NCBI GenBank assembly: GCA_014872875.1
Contig: WKFI01000019.1
Location: forward strand, 372,001 to 436,000
Direction: 5' to 3'
DNA from: Paracoccaceae bacterium
Lineage (GTDB): Bacteria; Pseudomonadota; Alphaproteobacteria; Rhodobacterales; Rhodobacteraceae
Length of the DNA stretch: 64,000 nucleotides
The position numbers and the translations under genes are program-made. The notes beneath the pieces are model-generated. The model did not search any database, was not told the origin of the DNA, and saw only the letters and a program-made list of their open reading frames with translations. Position 1 is the stretch's first letter; the number at the start of each line of letters is the position of its first letter. Positions 53,794 to 63,026 of this stretch are shown piece by piece.

Positions 53794-54122
53794 ATATGTC
53801 ACCCCTTCTCAAAGCCTTTTCTGCCCTTTCTGACGAAACCCGCCTGTCTATTGTGGAACAGTTGATGAAACGAGGGGAGTTGCCGGCGGGCGATCTGGTC
53901 GAAGGATCCGGCATTTCAGCCCCGGCGATTTCCCGACATCTCAAAGTGCTGCGGGATGCAGGGTTGGTCCGCCAACGGGCCGAAGGGACCAAACGGCTGT
54001 ATTCGCCTTGCCCTGACGGGCTGCAATTGATTGCCAACTGGACGATTTCCAGACGAGAGTTTTGGGATACGAGCCTCGACCGATTGGAGGCCGCAATTTT
54101 GGAAGAGGATACCCCATCATGA
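53790..54122 (+). CDS. ArsR-family regulator (SRPBCC-partner type)
   Basis: A 110-residue winged-helix repressor. The helix-turn-helix reads AGDLVEGSGISAPAISRHLKVL and there is no CxC metal site, so this is the non-metal type that pairs with an AHSA1/SRPBCC gene. The ATG at 53790 is inside the operator palindrome and has no ribosome-binding site; an ATG at 53796 is an alternative. It overlaps the SRPBCC gene by 4 bases. Confidence 0.92.
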   Translation: MDMSPLLKAFSALSDETRLSIVEQLMKRGELPAGDLVEGSGISAPAISRHLKVLRDAGLVRQRAEGTKRLYSPCPDGLQLIANWTISRREFWDTSLDRLEAAILEEDTPS

Positions 54123-54550
54123 CCGACCTCCGCTTGGAACGGGATTTCAAGGTAACACCTGACCAGTTGTTTAATTGGATCACAACGCCAGACAAGCTGC
54201 TGAAATGGTGGGGGCCAGAAGGTGTGACAATACCGGAAAGCAAGCTGGACTTCAGCAAGACCGGTCCTTGGTACTCGATCATGCTGGGAAACGACTCCGG
54301 TCAGACCTTCAAGGTTTCAGGTCAGGTCACCCACGTGACCCCGCCGAAATCCGTCGGTTTGACTTGGGGCTGGCATGACGACCAAGACCGCCGCGGCGCT
54401 GAAAGCCATGTGACCTTTACCGTAGTGGAAACAGCGGACGGAGCACGGCTGATTATCGATCACGTTGACCTCGACGGAAGCGAGCAGGCTCAAAGCCACG
54501 AAAACGGATGGAATTCTACCCTCGAAAAACTGACTAGACAGATTTCTTAA
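54119..54550 (+). CDS. SRPBCC/AHSA1-domain protein
   Basis: A 143-residue START-like protein with LERDFKVTPDQLFNWITTPDKLLKWWGPEG, the usual opening of the Aha1-like group, and a hydrophobic cavity fold that binds small lipophilic ligands. The start overlaps the ArsR stop (ATGA). ArsR-SRPBCC pairs are common; the protein is probably a ligand binder or detoxifier under the regulator's control. Exact role unknown. Confidence 0.9.
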   Translation: MTDLRLERDFKVTPDQLFNWITTPDKLLKWWGPEGVTIPESKLDFSKTGPWYSIMLGNDSGQTFKVSGQVTHVTPPKSVGLTWGWHDDQDRRGAESHVTFTVVETADGARLIIDHVDLDGSEQAQSHENGWNSTLEKLTRQIS

Positions 54551-54573
54551 CCCCTACACAGAAGGAACACGAC

Positions 54574-54888
54574 ATGCCTCAATTCATTTTTGCGTATCAC
54601 GGCGGTAAAACCCCGGAATCCGAGGAAGAAGGTGCCAAGGTCATGGCCGCATGGCAGGCTTGGATGGGCGGCATGGGAGAGGCATTGGCCGTTCCCGGCG
54701 CACCGGTTGGCATGTCCAAAACCGTCACCACAACTGGCGTTGCCGAAGACGGCGGGGCCAACCCCATCTCGGGTTATTCCGTGGTCGAGGCAGCCGACTT
54801 CACCGCCGCCTGCGACATGGCCAAGGGCTGCCCTCTGGTTGTCGATGGCAGCGGATCGGTTGAGGTCGCCGAAATCATGGAGATGTAA
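54574..54888 (+). CDS. YCII-related protein
   Basis: A 104-residue YCII/DGPF-domain protein (FIFAYHGGKTPES, ANPISGYSVVEAADFTAAC). The family is a small ferredoxin-like fold of unproven function, often near sigma factors or SRPBCC genes. It is the third gene of the ArsR-SRPBCC operon, 23 bases downstream, with GAAGGAAC before the ATG. The 54889-55177 spacer after it holds no gene I can support. Confidence 0.88.
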   Translation: MPQFIFAYHGGKTPESEEEGAKVMAAWQAWMGGMGEALAVPGAPVGMSKTVTTTGVAEDGGANPISGYSVVEAADFTAACDMAKGCPLVVDGSGSVEVAEIMEM

Positions 54889-55177
54889 GTCCCCTCCAGC
54901 CCCGGCCCAGACACTTTCCGACACAAGGGGCAGAAGTTAGGAGCCCCTGACACTGGTTTTCCGCCCTGATCTGCTCCATATCTCAGTCAATGGGAGGAAC
55001 CGGGTCAGATTTTGCCTCATGTCTTGGCAAATTCCCGCCAATCGGCCTTTCGCGGATGGCGGAAAATACGCTAGTGTGTATGTGTCGGCACACGACGGGA
55101 CACGGCACACAGACGATGAGATCAACATCGCTCGGGTCCTTGTAATTGAGGTAAAGGACAGTCTGGAGGCTGGACAA

Positions 55178-55708
55178 ATGGCATCGAAACTCGCCCGCGT
55201 AATCGCGGGCCTGTGTCTGGCCGGGATGGCCACAACCGCTTTCGCTCAGGAACAAAGCACCAATCGGGTTGCAGCCAACACGGATTGGAGCGTGTTCGTC
55301 GAAGACAACCCGACCGAATGCTGGAGCGTTTCGGCGCCAAAAGAGACCGTGAATACACGGGATGGCCGCGTGGTGGCTGTCCGGCGCAGCGACATTCTGC
55401 TGTTCGTGTTCTATCGGCCCGGCGCGAACGTCAAAGGTCAGGTGACCTTTACTGGCGGCTATCCGTTTGCACCCGGCTCCACCGTGAATCTGGCTATCGG
55501 CGACAACGAATTCGAACTATTCACCGAAGGCGAATGGGCTTGGCCTGCGACCCCTGCGGATGATGCAAAAATCATCACGTCGATGAAGCGTGGCGCCTCG
55601 GCCGTTCTGACAGCGCGGTCTGCGCGTGGGACGCAGACCAAGGACACATTCTCGCTGCTGGGCTTCACAGCGGCGGTCGAAGATGCCGCAAAGCGATGCG
55701 GCGGCTGA
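55178..55708 (+). CDS. Invasion-associated locus B (IalB) family protein
   Basis: A 176-residue exported protein with a signal peptide ending TTAFA (residue 24). The mature domain runs from DWSVFVEDNPTECWSVS to the Cys near the C-terminus (AAKRCGG), with the beta-rich layout and paired cysteines of the IalB family. In Bartonella IalB aids red-cell entry, but in roseobacters the role is unknown and unlikely to concern invasion. GGAGG lies 8 bases before the ATG. It is monocistronic. Confidence 0.85.
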   Translation: MASKLARVIAGLCLAGMATTAFAQEQSTNRVAANTDWSVFVEDNPTECWSVSAPKETVNTRDGRVVAVRRSDILLFVFYRPGANVKGQVTFTGGYPFAPGSTVNLAIGDNEFELFTEGEWAWPATPADDAKIITSMKRGASAVLTARSARGTQTKDTFSLLGFTAAVEDAAKRCGG

Positions 55709-55738
55709 AGCCATTCGAATTCGGACCTTGCAGGGGCT

Positions 55739-55767
55739 GGCCAAAGGACTGGCCCTTTTGCTTTTTT
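55739..55767 (+). terminator. Terminator after ialB-family gene
   Basis: GGCCA-N6-TGGCC followed by CTTTTGCTTTTTT. The stem is short but the U-rich tract supports rho-independent termination. Confidence 0.65.
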
Positions 55768-55828
55768 GCTCCGACCAGTGCTGGTGTGTGATAATATGAT
55801 GCTCCAACCCCAAACGGATTTGATCATC

Positions 55829-56215
55829 ATGAAACATGTTCTCTGCATTGCCGGCATTCTGGTTTTTTCGGGCAGCGCGCATGCCGACCCTTCACTCGAA
55901 TGCGGTTCCGCTGGGTCTCAGGTCGAGATCCGGGAATGCCTCGCGGAGACGACAACCCGCGTTGAAGAGGCCATGAGAATTGCCCTGGGAATTGCCACCG
56001 AGGCCGCTGAAGAATTGGATGAGGTCACTGGCCGAGAGAGCGCGCAACCCGCGCTTGCCCAATCGCAAACGGCTTGGGAAAACTACAAGACTGCGCATTG
56101 CGATTTTGTTGGCAGTACATTTGGCGGTGGTTCAGGCACTGGAATCGCCATCGCCTCCTGCCAGATAGAACTGACCCGGCAGCGAACGCGGGAGCTGATG
56201 GACAGTGCTCGCTGA
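55829..56215 (+). CDS. LprI/DUF1311-family secreted protein
   Basis: A 128-residue protein with a signal peptide (MKHVLCIAGILVFSGSAHA). The mature part has LECGSAGSQVEIRECLAE and TAWENYKTAHCDFVG, the helix pattern and two Cys pairs of the LprI (DUF1311) family, some members of which inhibit lysozyme in the periplasm. Whether it has any link to the lysozyme-like gene at 5.1-5.8 kb is unknown. It is monocistronic, between ialB-family gene and rlmN. Confidence 0.85.
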   Translation: MKHVLCIAGILVFSGSAHADPSLECGSAGSQVEIRECLAETTTRVEEAMRIALGIATEAAEELDEVTGRESAQPALAQSQTAWENYKTAHCDFVGSTFGGGSGTGIAIASCQIELTRQRTRELMDSAR

Positions 56216-56320
56216 CGCGGAGCTCTGAATTTCGTCTGTTTCCTTTTGATCCTCGCGCGTTTTCCTATATAGAGCCGCATCCCGTCGAGAATCCTTGCCA
56301 GTCCTTTGAAAGCGACAGCC

Positions 56321-57511
56321 ATGACCGCAACCGCACCGATCACCCAGGATTTTCTGACCCTGCCCCGGAAAGACCCGGAGAGCGGCAAGATCAATCTTGT
56401 CGGGCTAACCCGCGCCCAGATGCGTGAAACCTTGATCGCCAATGGCACACCGGAAAAGCAGGCCAAGATGCGTGTCGGCCAGATCTGGCAGTGGATCTAC
56501 CAGTGGGGCAAACGCGACTTTGCCGATATGACAAACTTGGCCAAGGCCTACCGCGCCGAGTTGGCCGAGAAGTTCGTGATCGAAATTCCCGAAGTCGTCT
56601 CGCGTCAGGTGTCGACCGACGGCACCCGCAAATATCTGGTGCGCATCGCGGGCGGGCACGAGGTCGAGGTGGTCTATATCCCCGAAGAAGGGCGCGGCAC
56701 GCTGTGCATCTCCTCGCAGGTGGGCTGCACGCTGACCTGTTCCTTCTGCCATACCGGCACCCAGAAACTGGTGCGCAACCTGACCCCGGCGGAGATCGTC
56801 GGCCAGGTGATGATGGCGCGTGATGACCTTGAGGAATGGCCCGTCCCCGGCGCACCCAAGGATGAAACCCGGCTGCTTTCCAACATCGTGCTGATGGGCA
56901 TGGGTGAGCCGCTTTACAACTTTGAAAACGTGCGCGACGCGATGAAGATCGCGATGGATCCCGAGGGGATCTCGCTGTCACGGCGCCGGATTACGCTGTC
57001 GACCAGCGGCGTGGTTCCGGAAATCGCCCGCACCGCCGAAGAGATCGGCTGTCTGCTCGCGATCTCTTTCCACGCCACGACGGATGAGACCCGCGACGTG
57101 CTGGTGCCGATCAACAAGCGCTGGAAGATCGAAGAGCTGCTGCAGGCGTTGGCGAGCTATCCCAATGTATCGAACTCGGAACGGATCACATTTGAATACG
57201 TGATGCTGGATGGGGTGAATGACAGTGACGAAGACGCGCACCGCCTGATCGAGCACATCAAGCGCCACAATATCCCGGCCAAGATCAACCTGATCCCGTT
57301 CAACGAATGGCCCGGCGCGCCTTACAAGCGCTCGTCCAACAACCGGATCAGGGCATTTGCCAATATTATCTATCAGGCTGGCTATGCTTCCCCCATCCGT
57401 AAAACGCGGGGCGAGGACATCATGGCCGCCTGCGGTCAGTTGAAATCCGCCACAGAACGGGCCCGAAAGTCGCGCAAACAAATCGCTCAGGAGGCTGGAC
57501 TGCAAGACTGA
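56321..57511 (+). CDS. rlmN: Dual-specificity 23S rRNA/tRNA adenine-C2 methyltransferase RlmN
   Basis: A 396-residue radical-SAM methyltransferase that methylates A2503 of 23S rRNA and A37 of some tRNAs. The cluster motif CTLTCSFC gives Cys136, 140 and 143 (C-x3-C-x2-C). [33 protein letters not shown] and [13 protein letters not shown] are family blocks, and the C-terminal Cys in MAACGQLK is the methyl-transfer cysteine. The ATG at 56321 is chosen over a TTG 15 bases upstream. Confidence 0.97.
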   Translation: MTATAPITQDFLTLPRKDPESGKINLVGLTRAQMRETLIANGTPEKQAKMRVGQIWQWIYQWGKRDFADMTNLAKAYRAELAEKFVIEIPEVVSRQVSTDGTRKYLVRIAGGHEVEVVYIPEEGRGTLCISSQVGCTLTCSFCHTGTQKLVRNLTPAEIVGQVMMARDDLEEWPVPGAPKDETRLLSNIVLMGMGEPLYNFENVRDAMKIAMDPEGISLSRRRITLSTSGVVPEIARTAEEIGCLLAISFHATTDETRDVLVPINKRWKIEELLQALASYPNVSNSERITFEYVMLDGVNDSDEDAHRLIEHIKRHNIPAKINLIPFNEWPGAPYKRSSNNRIRAFANIIYQAGYASPIRKTRGEDIMAACGQLKSATERARKSRKQIAQEAGLQD

Positions 57512-57620
57512 GCGGTCAGACTTCCCCGACGTCTGCTCCAAAATCCGCGTGACATGGCAGGTCAGCGCGGTATTTTCGCTGAGACTTTGATACAGAGACT
57601 TTGGAACAGGGGGATCGGCC

Positions 57621-58001
57621 GTGCCGAAATTTGTTCAAACCGCAATTATGCATCTGGTCGGCAATACCGCCGGGTTGATCCTGGCTATGCTGCTGTTGCC
57701 CGGCTTCACAATCGATCCGCTGTCAATCCTCGTCGTCGTCGTGGTTTTTACACTGGCTCAGGTGGTCCTTGGACCGCTGATCACCAAACTATCTGAGAAA
57801 AACGTTCCCGCCCTGATGGGGGGCATCGCGCTGGTGATCGTGTTTTTCGGTCTAATCCTGACCGACATGCTGGCGACTGGCTTTTCCATCGGTGGCATCT
57901 CCAACCTGCTGGCCGCGACACTGTTGGTCTGGTTGGGCGCTCTGATCGCCAATGTCGCGCTGCAGAACTTCGTTTTCAAGTCGCCCTCGGCCAAGAAGTA
58001 A
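57621..58001 (+). CDS. Small four-helix membrane protein (phage holin family IV)
   Basis: A 126-residue protein with about four hydrophobic helices (LVGNTAGLILAMLLLPGF, ILVVVVVFTLAQVVLGPL, IALVIVFFGLILTDML, LLAATLLVWLGALIANVAL). The pattern matches the DUF/PF04020-type 4-TMS phage holin superfamily found widely in bacterial chromosomes. A real holin role is doubtful because no phage genes are nearby. The start is a GTG at 57621. A stem-loop lies downstream. Confidence 0.78.
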   Translation: MPKFVQTAIMHLVGNTAGLILAMLLLPGFTIDPLSILVVVVVFTLAQVVLGPLITKLSEKNVPALMGGIALVIVFFGLILTDMLATGFSIGGISNLLAATLLVWLGALIANVALQNFVFKSPSAKK

Positions 58002-58015
58002 CCTGCGCTTTTGAT

Positions 58016-58039
58016 GCCCCGGATGAAACAATCCGGGGC
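58016..58039 (+). terminator. Stem-loop after the holin-like gene
   Basis: GCCCCGGAT-GAAACA-ATCCGGGGC forms a perfect 9-bp stem, 14 bases after the stop. The following sequence is only partly U-rich. Confidence 0.6.
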
Positions 58040-58129
58040 GCCTGCCTTAAATTTTCCCCAATTTCGGTAAAAACCCGCCCTTATCAACAGTCAGTTTCCA
58101 TTCTGAGGACAAAACTCAGGAGAGAGACA

Positions 58130-58339
58130 ATGTTTGCGAGTGAAGCAGGGACCACCACAATCGAAGCAGGCGTTTTGGACATTCTACGCCATGAACGCAC
58201 CCGTGCGCTGAGTACACGGGAATGGAAATTCCGTCTGGGTGCGCATGGTCTTGCGATCAAGGACGTGAAGGGCAAGCAGGTTGTCACCTCGCTGCCAAAA
58301 GGTGTCGAACTGGGCGTTTTGCCTGCCGGTATCGCCTGA
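58130..58339 (+). CDS. Small hypothetical protein
   Basis: A 69-residue protein with a good AGGAGAGAG ribosome-binding site. It has no signal peptide or membrane helix; the basic centre (RHERTRALSTREWKFRL) precedes a hydrophobic C-terminus (VVTSLPKGVELGVLPAG). I do not recognise it. Strong start signals and sensible codon use make it a real gene. It converges on the LOG-family gene. Confidence 0.65.
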   Translation: MFASEAGTTTIEAGVLDILRHERTRALSTREWKFRLGAHGLAIKDVKGKQVVTSLPKGVELGVLPAGIA

Positions 58340-58364
58340 TCAGGATCACCGGTCAGGCCCCGAA

Positions 58365-59207
58365 TTACCGGCCTGGCAGACTGTCGCGCGGCGGCGCGGG
58401 CTCCCAGTTTTCAATGAGCTCCATCGCCTCTTGTGCCGTATCGACAAAACGGAACAGATCCAGATCTTTTTCAGCGATCGTGCCGGCATCGGCCAGCGCT
58501 TCCCAATTGATCACCTTTTCCCAGAACTCCCGTCCAAACAGCAGGAACGGTATGCGTTCCATCCGACCCGTTTGAATCAGGGTCAGGGACTCGAACAACT
58601 CATCCAAGGTACCGAAGCCGCCCGGGAAGACGCAAATCGCCCGCGCGCGCATAAGGAAGTGCATCTTGCGGATGGCAAAATAGTGGAAATTGAAGCTTAG
58701 ATCCGGCGTGACATAGGTGTTCGGTGCCTGTTCATGAGGCAGGACGATGCTGAGCCCAATAGAGCATCCCCCGGCGTCTACCGCGCCCCGGTTTCCAGCC
58801 TCCATCACACCAGGACCTCCTCCGGTGACAATGACGTTTTCCCGACAACCGCTGAGTTTGGACTTTTCGGTCATCAACCGGGAAAATTCCCGCGCTTCGT
58901 CATAGAAGGATGAGAGATCGGCCAGCGTCTGCGTCCGAGCTTGGTCCTTGTTCACCGGATCCGGGATGCGCGCGCCCCCAAACAAAACGATGGTCGACGT
59001 GATCTCACGCTCTTCCAGCAACAGTTGCGGCTTCAACAACTCCAACTGCAAGCGGACAGGCCGCAATTCGTCCCGGCACAGGAAATCCTCATCCGCAAAA
59101 GCCAGTCTATAGGCCGGAGACTGCGTCTGGGGGGTAACCGGGACATGTTCCGCCGAATCCCGATCCGAATGCGCATCGCGAAACCGGCTGTGACGTTCTT
59201 CTTTCAT
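58365..59207 (-). CDS. LOG-family (lysine decarboxylase-like) nucleotide hydrolase
   Basis: A 280-residue member of the LOG/TIGR00730 family. VTGGGPGVMEAGNRGA and the hallmark PGGFGTLDELFE are present. These enzymes hydrolyse nucleoside monophosphates at the N-glycosidic bond and in plants activate cytokinins. The extra 65 N-terminal residues are poorly conserved and may be regulatory. Commonly mislabelled lysine decarboxylase; no PLP motif is present. Confidence 0.9.
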   Translation of the reverse strand: MKEERHSRFRDAHSDRDSAEHVPVTPQTQSPAYRLAFADEDFLCRDELRPVRLQLELLKPQLLLEEREITSTIVLFGGARIPDPVNKDQARTQTLADLSSFYDEAREFSRLMTEKSKLSGCRENVIVTGGGPGVMEAGNRGAVDAGGCSIGLSIVLPHEQAPNTYVTPDLSFNFHYFAIRKMHFLMRARAICVFPGGFGTLDELFESLTLIQTGRMERIPFLLFGREFWEKVINWEALADAGTIAEKDLDLFRFVDTAQEAMELIENWEPAPPRDSLPGR

Positions 59208-59282
59208 GAAAAGTTCCCTGCTTGCCTGTTCGTTCTGAGCCTATAAGGTCATCCGCCGGAACACTAGGCAAAGGCGCGTGAT

Positions 59283-60203
59283 ATGAACTGGAAATCCGAG
59301 ATCGAACTGGCCGCAACCCGGATCGCCGGTCACGTCCAGAAAACCCCGGTGATGGAAACCTCAGGCTTCGGGCTGGACTATCCTGTCGAGATGAAGCTGG
59401 AACACCTGCAACACACCGGCAGCTTCAAGGCACGCGGAGCATTCAACACGTTGCTTTCAAAAGACGTTCCCGAAGCGGGCATAGTTGCAGCGTCCGGCGG
59501 AAATCACGGCGCGGCAGTCGCTTATGCAGCGCACGAGCTGGGTCATCACGCGCAGATATATGTACCGGAAATGGCTGGGCCGGAGAAAATCCGGCTGATC
59601 CAATCGACGGGAGCCGATCTGAATGTGGTGGCGGGCGAGTATTCTAACGCTTTGGATCAGGCCAAGGCGTTCGAGACCCGGACCGGTGCCATGCAGGTTC
59701 ACGCCTATGACGCGGACGCGACGGTTGCAGGCCAAGGCACCTGTTTTGCCGAATGGGAAGAACAGGGTTTGGTTGCCGATACGGTGCTGATCGCGGTCGG
59801 CGGCGGTGGATTGGTTGCAGGCGCTCTGGCGTGGTTCGGCAAGGCTCGCAAGGTTGTCGCGGTGGAACCCGAAACCTCGCGGGCGCTGAATGCCGCTTTG
59901 GAGGCCGGCGAACCGGTCGACGTCGATGTAGCAGGTGTTGCCGCCAATGCCTTGGGTGCGCGACGCATCGGATCGATCTGCTTTGATCTGGCGCGCGATC
60001 TTGGCGTGACCTCGGTCACGGTGCCGGATGCCGCAATCACGCAAGCTCAAACCGTTTTGTGGCGGGAGCGGCACCTGCTGGTCGAACCCGCCGGAGCGAC
60101 CGCCCTGGCCGCGCTCATGTCCGGGGCTTACACACCTGAACCGGGTGAACGGGTGGCGGTCCTGCTGTGCGGCGGAAACCTGTCTCACGATCCATTGGCA
60201 TAA
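59283..60203 (+). CDS. Threonine/serine dehydratase-like PLP enzyme
   Basis: A 306-residue fold-type II PLP enzyme. The Schiff-base Lys is in TGSFKARGAFN, the substrate loop is ASGGNHGAAVAYAA and the phosphate loop is AVGGGGLVAG. It lacks a C-terminal ACT regulatory domain, so it is a short catabolic type or a serine racemase relative. It is divergent from the LOG gene and upstream of dapD, with no operon link. Substrate is probably threonine or serine, possibly hydroxyaspartate. Confidence 0.88.
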   Translation: MNWKSEIELAATRIAGHVQKTPVMETSGFGLDYPVEMKLEHLQHTGSFKARGAFNTLLSKDVPEAGIVAASGGNHGAAVAYAAHELGHHAQIYVPEMAGPEKIRLIQSTGADLNVVAGEYSNALDQAKAFETRTGAMQVHAYDADATVAGQGTCFAEWEEQGLVADTVLIAVGGGGLVAGALAWFGKARKVVAVEPETSRALNAALEAGEPVDVDVAGVAANALGARRIGSICFDLARDLGVTSVTVPDAAITQAQTVLWRERHLLVEPAGATALAALMSGAYTPEPGERVAVLLCGGNLSHDPLA

Positions 60204-60341
60204 GGTCCTTCTCTTCGCCATAAACCCTGATCGCGCCGAAAAGGCCGTCTTGGGCACGGGTTTCGCCGCAAACAGGGAATGACGCGAGGCTCGGTTGTCG
60301 CTATGTAAACGCGAATCCATCAGATCTCGGAGCACTGCATC

Positions 60342-61169
60342 ATGTCCAACGCCCAGCTGGAAACCGCAATCGAGGCCGCCTGGGAGGCCCGCGATACCAT
60401 CACCCCAACCACTGGCGGCGAAACCCGCGAAGCCATCGAAGATACACTAAACGCACTGGACAGCGGTAGCCTACGCGTCGCTGAAAAGCTGGAGAATGGC
60501 GACTGGCATGTGAACCAGTGGGCCAAGAAAGCCGTGCTGTTGGGCTTCCGCATCAAGGACATGGAAATCCACGATGGCGGCCCGCAAGGCGCCGGTTGGT
60601 GGGACAAGGTCGACAGCAAGTTCAAAGGCTGGGGCGACCACGAATGGAAAGAGGCAGGCTTCCGCGCCGTTCCGAACTGCGTTGTCCGCAAATCCGCCTA
60701 CATCGCGCCCGGCGTGGTATTGATGCCGTCCTTTGTGAACCTGGGCGCTTATGTGGATGAAGGCACCATGGTCGACACCTGGGCCACGGTTGGCTCCTGC
60801 GCACAAATCGGCAAGAATGTGCACCTTTCCGGTGGCGTCGGCATCGGCGGCGTTCTGGAGCCGATGCAAGCAGGCCCCACCATCATCGAAGACAACTGCT
60901 TTATCGGTGCCCGTTCGGAAGTGGTCGAAGGTTGCATCGTCCGCGAAGGCTCGGTCCTGGGGATGGGTGTCTTCATCGGCAAATCGACCAAGATCGTCGA
61001 TCGTGAAACTGGCGAAGTAATGTATGGCGAAGTCCCGCCTTATTCGGTGGTTGTTGCAGGTTCGATGCCGTCCAAGAATAACGTCAACCTCTATTGCGCA
61101 GTCATCGTGAAACGCGTGGACGAACAGACCCGTTCGAAAACCGGCATCAACGAATTGCTGCGCGACTGA
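60342..61169 (+). CDS. dapD: Tetrahydrodipicolinate N-succinyltransferase
   Basis: A 275-residue left-handed beta-helix transferase that succinylates tetrahydrodipicolinate in lysine and meso-diaminopimelate synthesis. [20 protein letters not shown] and [11 protein letters not shown] are hexapeptide-repeat segments with substrate-binding residues, and the C-terminal [21 protein letters not shown] is family-typical. It ends at a strong terminator. dapE is not in the window. Confidence 0.97.
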   Translation: MSNAQLETAIEAAWEARDTITPTTGGETREAIEDTLNALDSGSLRVAEKLENGDWHVNQWAKKAVLLGFRIKDMEIHDGGPQGAGWWDKVDSKFKGWGDHEWKEAGFRAVPNCVVRKSAYIAPGVVLMPSFVNLGAYVDEGTMVDTWATVGSCAQIGKNVHLSGGVGIGGVLEPMQAGPTIIEDNCFIGARSEVVEGCIVREGSVLGMGVFIGKSTKIVDRETGEVMYGEVPPYSVVVAGSMPSKNNVNLYCAVIVKRVDEQTRSKTGINELLRD

Positions 61170-61191
61170 TACGACGTCAGTCTGTATTGGA

Positions 61192-61226
61192 GGATCGCGA
61201 CGCCCCCGTCGCGGTCCTTTTTTTTT
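61192..61226 (+). terminator. Rho-independent terminator of dapD
   Basis: An 11-bp stem GGATCGCGACG / CGTCGCGGTCC (one G-U) with a CCCC loop is followed by nine T. It is a textbook terminator 22 bases after dapD. Confidence 0.95.
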
Positions 61227-61231
61227 GGCGG

Positions 61232-62812
61232 TCAGGGCGAAAGCAAAACCTGCGCCTCATGCGCCTTAAGTTCACGTCGCGCAGCGGGGCCATAGAACAA
61301 GAGGTCTCTCGAGGCCAGGGCCGGCATCAGGTCAAGCACTTCCTCTTGCGTTTCGGCATCGAACCCCGCCAAGGTTTCATCACCCGGATGATAGCTTTCG
61401 CTTTCAAGCCCATTTCCGGTGACGATCTCATGCTGGTCAAACAATAGGTGAAGATACGTGACTGGCCTACCGTCGGCTCTGGGGCGCACGGTCCTGTCAT
61501 TGACAAGCAGCTTTGCCTTGATCAAAACCTCCGCCTGCCCGAACAACAGTTCCGCCTGAACCGAAGAAACCAGCACTCTGTGATTAGGGGACAGGGCCAC
61601 TTGGCCATGGTTACCCAGCGCACCAGGTTCAAAGACAATGGGTGCGACAGATCCTTCCGCCACGCGTTGCGAGCGACCGATCCAGCGTACAGGTTGTGGG
61701 CCGTTGTCTCGCGTCAGCACCCGCGTTCCCGGCTCAAGCTCTTCCACCGCGACCGGTCCCTCCACGGTTTCGATCAAAGTACCTGCTACGAAACACGCCA
61801 GTCCCGGCCCGGTTGTCACGGTAACATAAGCCGTATCAGTGTTCCCGTCTGCGTCCTCGACAGTGTAGGTGAAGACATTGCTGTCTTCGTCTCCGTCCGA
61901 CACGATCTCGAACGTGCCATCCGGGTTCAAGGTGATCTGTTCCCCCGAAGCGAGCGTGACCGTATCGCCCGCGGAAACGGCCTGTCCGTTGATATGCGTG
62001 ATCGTCAGTGTGCCGGATACTGTGGACGCATCATTGGCCAGAACATCAACAGTCTTCGGATCGCTTCCATTCACATCGACAGTATCGTCTTCCGCGATCA
62101 GGGCGGTCTGGATGGAATCACCGGCAATCAGCAAATTACTGTCATAGGAACGGTCACCACCATCGGCGATCGCGATCTTGATCGTGTTCTCTTGATCTGG
62201 TTCCACAGGCGCCTTGAGTGTCAAAGTCACCGTGAACCCATCCATTTCGGTATTGGCAACTTCTGCGTTGGCCGGATTGTCGATGTAGAGGTTCGAGTTC
62301 GATTGATCGTTGATATTGTTGATGGTGATGTCGCCGTCACCGACCATCAGCTCCGCAGGTTCGCCATTGACCCAGATGCCCACTGCATCGTTGAAACCGG
62401 AATTCACGTATTCCAGGTATTCCTCGGACGAGAACGTGACCTGCATGGTCAGGACTTCGCCTTGCGGAACGAACGTTGCTTCGAAAACCGCGGCATCATA
62501 GGTTTTGACCCCGCTCATTTCGTCCAAGTCTTCGTCACCGCTGGTGCGGTTATTCGAAGTCGTGTTGGATCGGGTGTTTGCCTCACCTGAGCTGTTGGTG
62601 ATGTCCTTGGCCTTGCCGGTGGACAGGATGACGCCCGTGTCGCCCGGCGTCAGTTCGGGTGCCACTTCATCCCCATCCGAATAGATCCCTGACGCGCGCC
62701 CGGCACCGTCGTAATCGGCCGAGATGATCTCGATCCCGGATCCGAACATGGCTTCGGCCATTTCATCAGCGGTGGCAGACGTATCAATTGGCAACTCGGA
62801 TGCTTGTGGCAT
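61232..62812 (-). CDS. Secreted Hint-domain protein with choice-of-anchor and cadherin-like domains
   Basis: A 526-residue acidic protein. Residues 1-245 resemble the choice-of-anchor L domain (VTFSSEEYLEYVNSGFNDAVG, WVNGEP). Residues 265-355 form a VCBS/Ig-like repeat (VDVLANDAS, GEQITLNPDGTFEIV). Residues 360-510 are a Hint (hedgehog/intein-type) domain starting with the nucleophile Cys in LACFVAGTLIETVEGPVAVEEL and containing the LSPNHRVLV histidine motif. Such proteins are thought to be exported by type I systems and may self-cleave at the Hint cysteine. The start ATG at 62812 gives no signal peptide, consistent with type I export. It is divergent from the next gene. Confidence 0.85.
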   Translation of the reverse strand: MPQASELPIDTSATADEMAEAMFGSGIEIISADYDGAGRASGIYSDGDEVAPELTPGDTGVILSTGKAKDITNSSGEANTRSNTTSNNRTSGDEDLDEMSGVKTYDAAVFEATFVPQGEVLTMQVTFSSEEYLEYVNSGFNDAVGIWVNGEPAELMVGDGDITINNINDQSNSNLYIDNPANAEVANTEMDGFTVTLTLKAPVEPDQENTIKIAIADGGDRSYDSNLLIAGDSIQTALIAEDDTVDVNGSDPKTVDVLANDASTVSGTLTITHINGQAVSAGDTVTLASGEQITLNPDGTFEIVSDGDEDSNVFTYTVEDADGNTDTAYVTVTTGPGLACFVAGTLIETVEGPVAVEELEPGTRVLTRDNGPQPVRWIGRSQRVAEGSVAPIVFEPGALGNHGQVALSPNHRVLVSSVQAELLFGQAEVLIKAKLLVNDRTVRPRADGRPVTYLHLLFDQHEIVTGNGLESESYHPGDETLAGFDAETQEEVLDLMPALASRDLLFYGPAARRELKAHEAQVLLSP

Positions 62813-63026
62813 TGGCAGTCCTTTTGTGGTCGGTTCTGCCCATCGATAGGTGGCAAACCCTTCCAAAGTCCTGCCGGGCACCCGGGAAATCCAACAGATT
62901 TGATCCAATTCCCCCTGGCTGCGAGGCTTACCGCCTGACCTCTACGTCGGTTGCATCTGCACGGGACTTGAGCTTGGACTGCAAATGGAGGTATGCGGCA
63001 TCGTCAGGACGTGAAGGGGCCGGGTC

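Noticed and set aside
57621-58001. Holin-like gene as a sign of a prophage
   Set aside because: No structural, integrase or packaging genes are nearby, and this small membrane family is common in chromosomes.
58365-59207. Lysine decarboxylase
   Set aside because: The PGGFGTLDE motif marks the LOG nucleotide-hydrolase family and there is no PLP-binding lysine motif.
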